From an uncultured beta proteobacterium (GTDB lineage: Bacteria; Pseudomonadota; Gammaproteobacteria; Burkholderiales; Burkholderiaceae): a stretch of DNA of 64,000 bases. Location: the NCBI GenBank assembly GCA_903875135.1, contig CAIQUZ010000014.1, positions 1 through 64,000 on the forward strand. Reading direction: 5' to 3'. A program made the position numbers and the translations under genes. This document shows positions 39,553-47,648 of the stretch, one piece after another. Each line of letters starts with the position of its first letter. Position 1 is the first letter of the stretch. Under the pieces are notes generated by a model. It was not told the origin of the DNA, ran no database searches, and saw nothing but the letters and a program-made list of their open reading frames with translations.

Positions 39553-40905
39553 ATGCATGTTGTAAAGCGCTTTGCTAACTCTCTCATTCTAGTCTGGATC
39601 ATGTGCTCAAGCACTACTTGGGCACAGAGTACGAACGTCCTGACCTTGACTAGCGCTGATCCGCAGGAGGTTCAAGAAGAATCTCCTTGGAGTTTTCATG
39701 GACAAGCCACGTATGTGATGCAATGGCATCCTGATTTTAGCGCGGCATATACCGGGCAAAACAGTATGACCCCAATCAGTAATAGTGCTCAAACCTCAGA
39801 TATCACCCTTTATATCGGTAGAAAGCTTTGGAGTGGCGCCGAAATCTATATCAACCCAGAAATTGATCAAGGTTTTGGTTTATCCAACACACTCGGTATG
39901 GCTGGATACTCTAGCGGTGAAGCCTACAAAGTAGGAGCTCAAGACCCCTACTTTCGGTTACCAAGGGCATTTTTAAGACAAACGTTGAACCTCAGTGGTG
40001 AAACCCTAACTCTTGAAGATCAGGCCAATCAAGTAGCTACGAGTATTTCTGCAAATAATGTCGTGATAACAGCTGGGAAATTTTCTGTTGTCGATATTTT
40101 TGATACGAATAAATACGCTCATGATCCACGTTTAGACTTTTTGAACTGGTCTATATTAGATGCGGGTGCTTTTGATTATGCAGCTGACGCTTGGGGATTT
40201 ACGAATGGCGTTGCAGTCGAATGGAACAACTCTTGGTGGACGATCCGCTCTGGATTTTTTGCTTTATCAACAACTCCAAATTCAACAAATCTTGATTTAA
40301 GTTTCAAACAATACCAATTGGTCGAAGAGTTTGAAGAGCGTCATCAACTCAATGGTCATGAGGGTAAATTTAAAATACTGGGTTTTTTAAGTCGTGGAAC
40401 GATGGGAACCTACGCAGATGCAGTATCGCAAAATCCGAGCGCTCCTGATACTTCTTTAGTGCGTAACTTTGGAAATAAAACTGGCTTCGCATTGAATCTT
40501 GAACAAGAAATTACTCCAACCCTCGGTGCTTTTGCTAGGTTTAGCTGGAATGATGGGAAGACTGAAGCCTTCGACTTTACAGAAATCAATCAATCTCTGT
40601 CATTTGGGCTGTCTATGAAAGGTAATCAATGGAAGCGACATCAAGATACTGTGGGTATTTCCCAAGTCGTCAATAGCCTGTCTGATGAGGCTAAAAGCTA
40701 CTTTCGAGCTGGTGGTATGGGTATCTTAATTGGGGATGGTGGTCTTAACTACGGGAATGAGCGGATTACTGAACTTTATTACAACATGGCTCTGAGCAAA
40801 AACTTTGCAGTGGGTATCGACTATCAGTATGTCTCCAACCCAGCGTATAACCAAGATCGTGGGCCAATTAATATTTTTGGAGTTCGACTCAGAGCTAACT
40901 TTTAA
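39553..40905 (+). CDS. OprB-like carbohydrate porin
   Basis: The 450-residue protein has a signal peptide (cleavage near TWAQ at about 24) and an outer-membrane barrel pattern of alternating strands, ending in a terminal strand with a C-terminal Phe (RLRANF). The early WSFHGQATYVMQWHPDF and the TLYIGRKLWSGAEIYINPE stretch resemble the carbohydrate-selective porin OprB family. It diverges from pstS, suggesting shared control, but the solute is unknown. It ends one base before recR. Confidence 0.8.
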   Translation: MHVVKRFANSLILVWIMCSSTTWAQSTNVLTLTSADPQEVQEESPWSFHGQATYVMQWHPDFSAAYTGQNSMTPISNSAQTSDITLYIGRKLWSGAEIYINPEIDQGFGLSNTLGMAGYSSGEAYKVGAQDPYFRLPRAFLRQTLNLSGETLTLEDQANQVATSISANNVVITAGKFSVVDIFDTNKYAHDPRLDFLNWSILDAGAFDYAADAWGFTNGVAVEWNNSWWTIRSGFFALSTTPNSTNLDLSFKQYQLVEEFEERHQLNGHEGKFKILGFLSRGTMGTYADAVSQNPSAPDTSLVRNFGNKTGFALNLEQEITPTLGAFARFSWNDGKTEAFDFTEINQSLSFGLSMKGNQWKRHQDTVGISQVVNSLSDEAKSYFRAGGMGILIGDGGLNYGNERITELYYNMALSKNFAVGIDYQYVSNPAYNQDRGPINIFGVRLRANF

Positions 40906-40906
40906 A

Positions 40907-41548
40907 TTAGCTACCTACGGGTTTGCGATCCATCATCGCTCGAGCAAGCGTCCCAGCATCCACATATTCAAGCTCTCCACCTACCGGAATCCCCCGAGCA
41001 ATGCGCGATACGGCGATGCCACGTGACTTCAGAATTTCCCCTAAATAATGCGATGTCGCTTCACCCTCACTGGTAAAGTTGGTTGCCAAAATTACTTCCT
41101 TGACAGACACAGATTCCACATCATGTTGAAAAATTCGTTGCATCAACTTGTCAAAATTCAACTCTTTAGGACCCTGCCCTTCCATGGGTGACAAGCGCCC
41201 CATCAAGACAAAATATAAGCCTCGATAAGACAAGGTCTGCTCGACCATTAACTGATCAGACGGGGTCTCAACAATACAAAGAATCTGCCCATCTCGACGA
41301 CCATCACTGCAAGTCTTACAAAGCTCGAGCTCTGAAAAAGAGTTACACATTGCACAGTGATTAATTTTTTCAACGGCCTCCTGCAAGGCAACTCCAAGTG
41401 ATAAGGCTCCGGACCGATTGTGTTGTAAGAGGTAATACGCCATTCTTTGAGCTGACTTCGGCCCAATCCCTGGCATCACTTTTAGCGCCAAAATGAGTTT
41501 CTGTAAAGCGTCTAAAGATTCTTCCTCACGACCATAAGGATTTTGCAT
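40907..41548 (-). CDS. recR: Recombination mediator RecR
   Basis: The 213-residue protein has the helix-hairpin-helix start [17 protein letters not shown], a four-Cys zinc finger (CAMC and CKTC) and a Toprim domain with CIVETPSD. It acts with RecF/RecO in loading RecA. It directly follows ybaB (stop and start adjacent), the usual dnaX-ybaB-recR order. Confidence 0.96.
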   Translation of the reverse strand: MQNPYGREEESLDALQKLILALKVMPGIGPKSAQRMAYYLLQHNRSGALSLGVALQEAVEKINHCAMCNSFSELELCKTCSDGRRDGQILCIVETPSDQLMVEQTLSYRGLYFVLMGRLSPMEGQGPKELNFDKLMQRIFQHDVESVSVKEVILATNFTSEGEATSHYLGEILKSRGIAVSRIARGIPVGGELEYVDAGTLARAMMDRKPVGS

Positions 41549-41872
41549 TTAAAACGGCAACTTAAATCCAGGAGGCATCGGCATACCAGCAGTTGCTCCA
41601 GACATTCTTGTTTCAGAAGCTTTCTCTGCTTGAGCGTGAGCATCGTTTAAGGCGGTTACGAGTAAGTCTTCTAACATCTCGCGATCGTCCATCACTCCCG
41701 CATCAATCTGAACGCGTTTGACAACATGCTTACCATTGGTAGTGACTTTGACCATCCCGCCAGCAGCCTGACCCATGACTTCCATACTGGACAATTCCTC
41801 TTGGGCTTGTTTCATTTTTTCTTGCATTTGCTGAGCTTGTTTCATTAAGCCAGCAATTTGACCTTTCATCAT
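41549..41872 (-). CDS. ybaB: YbaB/EbfC nucleoid-associated protein
   Basis: A 107-residue protein with the typical start GQIAGLMKQAQQMQEKMKQ, a central VKVTTNGKHVVKRVQID and a C-terminal GMPMPPGFKLPF. YbaB dimers bind DNA. It lies between dnaX and recR, its standard place. Confidence 0.95.
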   Translation of the reverse strand: MMKGQIAGLMKQAQQMQEKMKQAQEELSSMEVMGQAAGGMVKVTTNGKHVVKRVQIDAGVMDDREMLEDLLVTALNDAHAQAEKASETRMSGATAGMPMPPGFKLPF

Positions 41873-41899
41873 GGATCTTCCTCTCTTATACGTGAATCA

Positions 41900-43600
41900 T
41901 TAATGTTTTTGTTCGGGTAATGGTCGAACTGAACCTTCTACCACAGCGACGCCAATCTCTTTTTTTAACATTTCTAAAAAAGGATCGACTTCAAGTGTCT
42001 TCTCAAGTTCAACTTGAGCTACCGCTTGATCCTTCGCCTCTATTCTTGCCACAGTATTAGCATCTTCACTACTCACAATGGTGATTTTGACGGGCATCCG
42101 TAAATAGACTTCTAATGCTTGCGTGACTTTTTGAATGGAAACTGCCGTTGCGATCTGTGGCAAATTGGTATTCAAGGTCATCATCATCGTACCGGACCGA
42201 TCTTGAAAAGCGTACAGCTCTGTTTGCAAAGCAAATTGACCTTCTAGACCTTTTAACTGTAATTGCTTCACCATCTCTCGCCAAGACTCTGGCGATAATT
42301 TAATCGGGGATGATCTGCTGTGCCCCTGAAGCGCATTTGTAGGGGTAGCCAATTCCTCCTTAGGCAAAACCCTCTGTACCACAAGGGGTGTTGGAACAGC
42401 TACTGCAGTTGCTTGCGGCTGGGATAATTTGTTGGGACTCCCCGATTGACCATCATCGGGCATAAAAGCTAACATGCGCAAGAGCGCCATCATAAAGCCG
42501 GTCTCTTCTTCTGGAGCTAACAGCAAGTCTGCTCGACTAGTAATGGCAATTTGATAAAAGAGTTGCACTTCTTCTTTCGAAAGTAATTTTGCCAGGCGCT
42601 GTACATCACTAGCCTCCGGCCACTCTTCAATCACAGAGCTTGGAATAATCTGGGCCATCGCTATTTTTTGCAATAAAGAGGCCAAATCTTGTAATGCCAT
42701 CGAAAAAGATAAACTCATTAAAGCCATCTCTGCACTTAGCGCAACGAGTTCAGGACCATTTTTAGCCGCTAAAGCATCAATCAGACGAATCAAGTAACGA
42801 TCATCTAACGATCCAAGCATATTGCGTACCGACTCTTCGGTCATATCCCCAGAAGAATAGGAAATGGCTTGATCAGTCAAGGAGAGCGCATCACGCATCG
42901 ATCCTCTTGCTGACTTGGCAATAATTTTTAAAGCCCCATCATGAATCGCCAACTTTTCGGAGCTCAGAATCGTTTTGAGGTGGTTCACAATCAATACCGA
43001 TGGCATTTGCTTTAAGTTAAACTGCAAACATCTAGAAAGAATCGTGACAGGAATTTTTTGAGGATCCGTTGTCGCTAAAATAAATTTCATATGCGCAGGC
43101 GGTTCTTCTAAAGTCTTGAGCATCGAATTAAACGCTTGATTGGTGAGCATATGTACCTCATCAATCATAAAAACCTTAAATCGTCCACTAGTAGGCCCAT
43201 AAATGGCTTTTTCTAAAAGAGCAATCATGTCCCCGATACCACGATTACTAGCGGCATCCATCTCCACATAATCAACGAAACGACCGGCGTCGATTTCTGT
43301 ACAAGCAACACACTTGCCACAAGGCTTGGATGTCGGCATCGTAATGGGGTTTTCAGCTGTTCCTGTGCAATTCAGCGATTTGGCTAAGATCCTTGCAATC
43401 GTGGTCTTACCAACGCCCCTAGTCCCCGTAAATAACCATGCGTGATGTAAGCGATTTTGATCGAGGGCATGACTGAGGGCTTTTACAACGTGATCTTGTC
43501 CTAGTAAAGATTCAAAATCACGCGGACGCCATTTTCTGGCTAAGGCAAGACCAGGTGAATTGGGTAAATCTTCGTTTTCAAATAAGGAGGTATCAGACAT
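41900..43600 (-). CDS. dnaX: DNA polymerase III subunit gamma/tau
   Basis: A 566-residue clamp-loader ATPase: RPRDFESLLGQDHVV, Walker A GTRGVGKTTIAR, zinc-binding CGKCVACTEID, Walker B DEVHML, and ATTDPQKIPVTILSRC. The C-terminal third is the variable tau region. It is shorter than E. coli DnaX (643). No slippery heptamer is placed where it would make a gamma product like that of E. coli. Confidence 0.96.
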   Translation of the reverse strand: MSDTSLFENEDLPNSPGLALARKWRPRDFESLLGQDHVVKALSHALDQNRLHHAWLFTGTRGVGKTTIARILAKSLNCTGTAENPITMPTSKPCGKCVACTEIDAGRFVDYVEMDAASNRGIGDMIALLEKAIYGPTSGRFKVFMIDEVHMLTNQAFNSMLKTLEEPPAHMKFILATTDPQKIPVTILSRCLQFNLKQMPSVLIVNHLKTILSSEKLAIHDGALKIIAKSARGSMRDALSLTDQAISYSSGDMTEESVRNMLGSLDDRYLIRLIDALAAKNGPELVALSAEMALMSLSFSMALQDLASLLQKIAMAQIIPSSVIEEWPEASDVQRLAKLLSKEEVQLFYQIAITSRADLLLAPEEETGFMMALLRMLAFMPDDGQSGSPNKLSQPQATAVAVPTPLVVQRVLPKEELATPTNALQGHSRSSPIKLSPESWREMVKQLQLKGLEGQFALQTELYAFQDRSGTMMMTLNTNLPQIATAVSIQKVTQALEVYLRMPVKITIVSSEDANTVARIEAKDQAVAQVELEKTLEVDPFLEMLKKEIGVAVVEGSVRPLPEQKH

Positions 43601-43626
43601 AACTTATATTCTAACAATCATCGAGG

Positions 43627-43632
43627 TACAAT
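43627..43632 (+). promoter_or_regulatory. -10 element (TACAAT) of the SRP RNA gene
   Basis: TACAAT ends seven bases before the inferred 5' end of the small SRP RNA, the right distance for a -10 box. The -35 region is weak (TTATAT at 17 bases). Confidence 0.5.
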
Positions 43633-43639
43633 AGTAAAA

Positions 43640-43735
43640 GACGGGCCTCCCCGCATAGTGGCATGGTAACCTGGTCAGGTCGGGAACGAAGCAGCCAAAC
43701 CCATTCACCATTAGTGCCGGGGGTAAGGCTCGTCC
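43640..43735 (+). ncRNA. ffs: Small signal recognition particle RNA (4.5S RNA)
   Basis: The sequence contains the diagnostic apical motif GGTCAGGTCGGGAACGAAGC that is bound by the Ffh M domain, and its ends pair (GACGGGCCT with AGGCTCGTC), giving a single long hairpin of about 96 bases. It guides ribosome-nascent chains to the membrane together with Ffh. It is transcribed away from dnaX; ends are estimated from base pairing and the -10 box. Confidence 0.92.
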
Positions 43736-43757
43736 CCTCCTCATTCTTGACGATTTT

Positions 43758-44156
43758 TTAGCCGTTTTTATCGGCCTTATTCATTTGTCGACGAATGACC
43801 CCAATCAGTAATGGAATACATCCAATCAGAACAAACCAAATAAAGGATGGAAATGATTTTCCTGCCTGTTTTTCATCGGTCATGTCTAAGATAGCTTTTT
43901 GCGTCGGAGTTTTTTGCTCCAATTTCATAATCGCTTGCGCATCACATACTGGCGGAACTTTTTTCCAAACCTCATGTGGGAGTGCATTAGCCTTTAATTC
44001 TTCAGCTTCCTTAATACAGAGCTGCTCTGCGGATTGACGGTCTGCCTGTCGGCCACTTGTTGACAAACGGGCATAGCCACTTACCAATAAACCAACGAGG
44101 ACAAACCCGATGAAAAATTTTTCAGAAAAACCTAACGCAGCAAATTTAGAGAACAT
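43758..44156 (-). CDS. Small membrane protein of unknown function
   Basis: A 132-residue product with two predicted membrane segments (about 13-29 and 104-121) flanking a soluble, charged loop of about 70 residues with two Cys (LCIKEA and PVCDAQ). The basic C-terminus (RRQMNKADKNG) suggests both ends are cytoplasmic with a periplasmic loop. No family is recognised. It starts 27 bases after the AddA-like stop and could be the last gene of that operon. Confidence 0.65.
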   Translation of the reverse strand: MFSKFAALGFSEKFFIGFVLVGLLVSGYARLSTSGRQADRQSAEQLCIKEAEELKANALPHEVWKKVPPVCDAQAIMKLEQKTPTQKAILDMTDEKQAGKSFPSFIWFVLIGCIPLLIGVIRRQMNKADKNG

Positions 44157-44183
44157 ATCATTTCCTTAATGAATTAACTTACT

Positions 44184-47100
44184 TTATACAATTTCTTTGA
44201 CATTCGCATGTTGATCAATTAAAAAAGCGCGAACCGGCTTATCACTCCTCATCCTTTGAACTAAAAATTGATATTTTTTAAGTTGCTCAACATATTTTTT
44301 AAAAAACGGATGATCTTCTTTGGGAATACTCAGCTTATAGTCAAGTATGACTAATTGATGTGGCTGTTCAATCAAACGATCGATGCGATATAACTTACCT
44401 TGCTCATCAAGCAATTCAAACTCGTTCCAAATCTCATCAATATCTCCTTCATAAAAATACGACTGAAGATGGGACGCCTCTAAAATTCGTTGCACAATCT
44501 TCAATGCTGGTTGAGCCAACTCTAATGTCAAATCCATCCATTCGGCTAGTTGCTTGACTGTTGGAAGCTTGAAATGCTGTTGTGATAGAGGAAATGGTGT
44601 TAAACGTTCAAATATTTGATGTACTGCCTGACCAAGCAACTGATATTCAATCGGCTTTTCAGTTGGCATATCAATATTTTCAAATCCTTTAATTTCATCT
44701 GTGAATAAAGGAGATGCCTCCGGTAAATTCAGTGTGAACATTTTGGAGAAATGCACTATCGGATGCAATACTTTTTCAAAATTTGTGGGGATTACATCGG
44801 ATGAATTCTGATTTCCAGATAGAAGGTCCTCAAGGGACTTTATAGGTAAACCTGTTTCGCTGAGTAAGCTATACCAAGATTTTTCCTTCATTTTTCCAAA
44901 TCCTGAAACAACCAGGCATTGCTTAGCCCGCGTCATCGCAACATAGAGCAAATTATAGTTTTCAATTTCAGCAATATTCAATTCTTGATCTTTAAAATGC
45001 TGGGTATTCGTGCCTAGAAAATCCTTTTTATAAACGAACATCTGATTCGGTGCATCTTTCTCAGTTGGCCAATCCATCAATAGCCCAGAACTATCTCTAG
45101 GCTGTGGAATACTATTAGCATGCATTAAAAAGACAAATGGGGCCTCCAAACCCTTTGCTGAATGAATCGTCATAATCCGCACAGATGTCGTTTTTTCTTC
45201 ATCAAATACAGAGGTGTCATCTTCTTGATGAGCCTCTACCTCACCTTCATCTGGAGTCTCTAACTCACTACCTCGAGAAAGAATGGTTAACTCTTCAATG
45301 AATCTACTTAATGAAGGATATCGACCGCCATTAATGTCCAGAGCTAATTTTAAAAACGCCTCCAAATTAGCAATGACATTGGCCTGCATTTGCGATGGAC
45401 AATCCCTGGAATATACTTCAAACAATTTTCCATCTTCAAAAATATAGTCCAGTAAATCGTGTACCGGTAAATAACTTGCCTTCAATTTCCAGCGCGATAA
45501 GGTTTCATGTGCCAGAAGTAATTTTGGATAAGGCTTAGCTAGACTTAACTGTTCCCACCAACCACGACTACTCGCATGAAGGGCTAAATACTGTAACTCT
45601 TCTTCGCCACAATCGAAGATGGGAGTTCTTAAAACATGAGCTAAAGCCAGATGATTACTCGGGGTTAACAGAACCTGAAGTAAAGCACCAATGTCTTGGG
45701 CTTCAAGAGAGCTTAATAACCCTCCTTTACGCGGACTCTGATAAGCAATGCGGTGCTCCCGCAAGGCACTTTCAATTTGTCGGATGTGCGTAGAGGTTCT
45801 TACTAAAATTAAAAAATCACTCTCGCGGGCAGCCCGTACATGGCGATCTAAGCCGCTGTCTACAACTTGACGTATCGTGAGCCAATGACGAATCGTCTGC
45901 GCAACCTGAGTAGCTTCTTGACGACTTTGATATGCTGGATTCGTCATACCAGTATCCGTCATCCCTGTGATGAGCGGATCACGTTTTTCAAGCACTGTCG
46001 CTGGCAACTCTTCCGTAATCAAATCAAAACAAAAAGCCTCTTCAATTACAGGATTGCTAGAATGATTTTTCCATAAAGTGGTATGAGGGTTAAATCGAAA
46101 AGTCTCTTTATTGGGATCTGTATTCAGACGTTTTTTAACCACCTCAAATACTTGGTTCAAGGCATCCTTAATCGCCGGCGGATTCCGTCTCGTCTCATCC
46201 TGACTTAAACATACAGCGTCAAAGTTCTTGGTTAAATAGACCTGTACCTCAGCAAAGAGCCGAACATCCGCTTTTCTAAAACGATAGATGGACTGCTTTG
46301 GATCGCCCACAATAAATATTTTTGGTTTTTCATCTTCTTTGCCGTAAGCCCCCAGCCAAGCTTTCAGAATGATCCACTGTAAAGGATTTGTATCCTGAAA
46401 CTCATCAATCAGGATATGTTTATACTTTGCATCTAAACGAACTTGTATATAACTCGCTGTTAATTCATCGCTTAATAGCTTCACTACATTTAATTCAAGA
46501 TCATTGAAGTCAATAATGCGTTGATTTTTCTTAAAGTCTGAAAAATGCTTCGCCATTGAAGTTCCCAAATCGATCCATGCTTCATTCATGAGTAATAAAG
46601 ACCGTTCTTGATCGAACAGGTGAAAGTCGAGTATTTTTTGAATCCATTGTTTTAATCGAGCCGGGATCACTTCAAGGAGATCTTGTCGACCAGCTTGATT
46701 GAGTATGGTCGTTAATGTGCCGGAGCATGTTTCCAGATGTTTTCGGGGCGTCATTTTCTGTGTCAACAACATCTTGATTAATAGCGTAATGATTTCCTGA
46801 TCAGGTAGTTGCTGTTGACGTGCTTGGATTAATTGATGTAATTGATCGCTGACTTCCTTATCCTTAGGAGCTCGGCTTTGCAAATACCAGTCATAAGCAA
46901 GCTGTAATCCATCCCAGTCATGTAATTGTTGATCACAGAGCTGAACCAAAGAATTGCCTTGATTAAAAAGAGTAAGGCGTTCTTGTAAATGTGAAAGGGG
47001 CGATTTACCTTCCGGTAAATACTGAAGATATTGTTGCCACGCCGCGAATTGATCTAACACACTAGCTGACCCTTGTAGCATTGCGTCAGCGTCTTGTTGC

Positions 47101-47648
47101 GAAACAAGTCTGATCAATTGCAAATACATCTTTCTTAAATGCTTGAACTCTCCCTTACCCTGCCCCAACTCAAACCACCAACGCTCCATCGCTTCACCTA
47201 ATAAGCGTTGTCGATCCTCTCTTAAATTACCACTACTAACAAGATCTGAGATCATGGGCGCCGCCAAAACCAAACGACTAAACCAACCATGAAAAGTATC
47301 AATCGTGACTTTTTGTGGATGACTTAACGTTTTTTCAAATAACTGCTTTGCCTTTTGACAATTTTGTTGCGCTTGAGCAAGCGATAGGCCACGATCCTGC
47401 AGTTGCATAATCACTTTTTCATCGTCCAACAGGACTAATTCTTTGAGCAACTGGTCTAATCGCTCTTTCATTTCTTGAGCTGCTTTACGGGTAAAAGTGA
47501 TTGCTAATATCTGCTCAGGAGCAACGTCATCTAACAGCAAGCGAAAAATACGAGAAATCAGTAACCAAGTCTTGCCACTCCCCGCGCAAGCCTCTACGAC
47601 GACTGACTGGTGGGGGTTGCAGGCATTCTCGGTGATTAGATTGATCAT
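44184..47648 (-). CDS. addA: AddA/RecB-like UvrD-family helicase-nuclease
   Basis: The 1154-residue protein is a superfamily 1 helicase with Walker A ACAGSGKTWLL, AITFTRKAAQEMKERL, Walker B ILIDEFQDTNP, VGDPKQSIYRFR, TIHSAKGLEAPFV and VAMTRAKQ. A C-terminal RecB-type nuclease domain has YRIDRLIEQ and LVILDYKLS. With its partner it should process double-strand ends for RecA. The ATG overlaps the partner stop as ATGA; a start 14 codons earlier would extend into it. Exact subtype (AddA or RecB-like) cannot be settled by eye. Confidence 0.88.
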   Translation of the reverse strand: MINLITENACNPHQSVVVEACAGSGKTWLLISRIFRLLLDDVAPEQILAITFTRKAAQEMKERLDQLLKELVLLDDEKVIMQLQDRGLSLAQAQQNCQKAKQLFEKTLSHPQKVTIDTFHGWFSRLVLAAPMISDLVSSGNLREDRQRLLGEAMERWWFELGQGKGEFKHLRKMYLQLIRLVSQQDADAMLQGSASVLDQFAAWQQYLQYLPEGKSPLSHLQERLTLFNQGNSLVQLCDQQLHDWDGLQLAYDWYLQSRAPKDKEVSDQLHQLIQARQQQLPDQEIITLLIKMLLTQKMTPRKHLETCSGTLTTILNQAGRQDLLEVIPARLKQWIQKILDFHLFDQERSLLLMNEAWIDLGTSMAKHFSDFKKNQRIIDFNDLELNVVKLLSDELTASYIQVRLDAKYKHILIDEFQDTNPLQWIILKAWLGAYGKEDEKPKIFIVGDPKQSIYRFRKADVRLFAEVQVYLTKNFDAVCLSQDETRRNPPAIKDALNQVFEVVKKRLNTDPNKETFRFNPHTTLWKNHSSNPVIEEAFCFDLITEELPATVLEKRDPLITGMTDTGMTNPAYQSRQEATQVAQTIRHWLTIRQVVDSGLDRHVRAARESDFLILVRTSTHIRQIESALREHRIAYQSPRKGGLLSSLEAQDIGALLQVLLTPSNHLALAHVLRTPIFDCGEEELQYLALHASSRGWWEQLSLAKPYPKLLLAHETLSRWKLKASYLPVHDLLDYIFEDGKLFEVYSRDCPSQMQANVIANLEAFLKLALDINGGRYPSLSRFIEELTILSRGSELETPDEGEVEAHQEDDTSVFDEEKTTSVRIMTIHSAKGLEAPFVFLMHANSIPQPRDSSGLLMDWPTEKDAPNQMFVYKKDFLGTNTQHFKDQELNIAEIENYNLLYVAMTRAKQCLVVSGFGKMKEKSWYSLLSETGLPIKSLEDLLSGNQNSSDVIPTNFEKVLHPIVHFSKMFTLNLPEASPLFTDEIKGFENIDMPTEKPIEYQLLGQAVHQIFERLTPFPLSQQHFKLPTVKQLAEWMDLTLELAQPALKIVQRILEASHLQSYFYEGDIDEIWNEFELLDEQGKLYRIDRLIEQPHQLVILDYKLSIPKEDHPFFKKYVEQLKKYQFLVQRMRSDKPVRAFLIDQHANVKEIV

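Noticed and set aside
41955-41975. A-run (TTAAAAAAAGAG on the coding strand) in dnaX as a programmed frameshift site
   Set aside because: It lies within the last 25 or so codons, so slippage would not generate a gamma-type product; ordinary Lys-Lys codons explain it.
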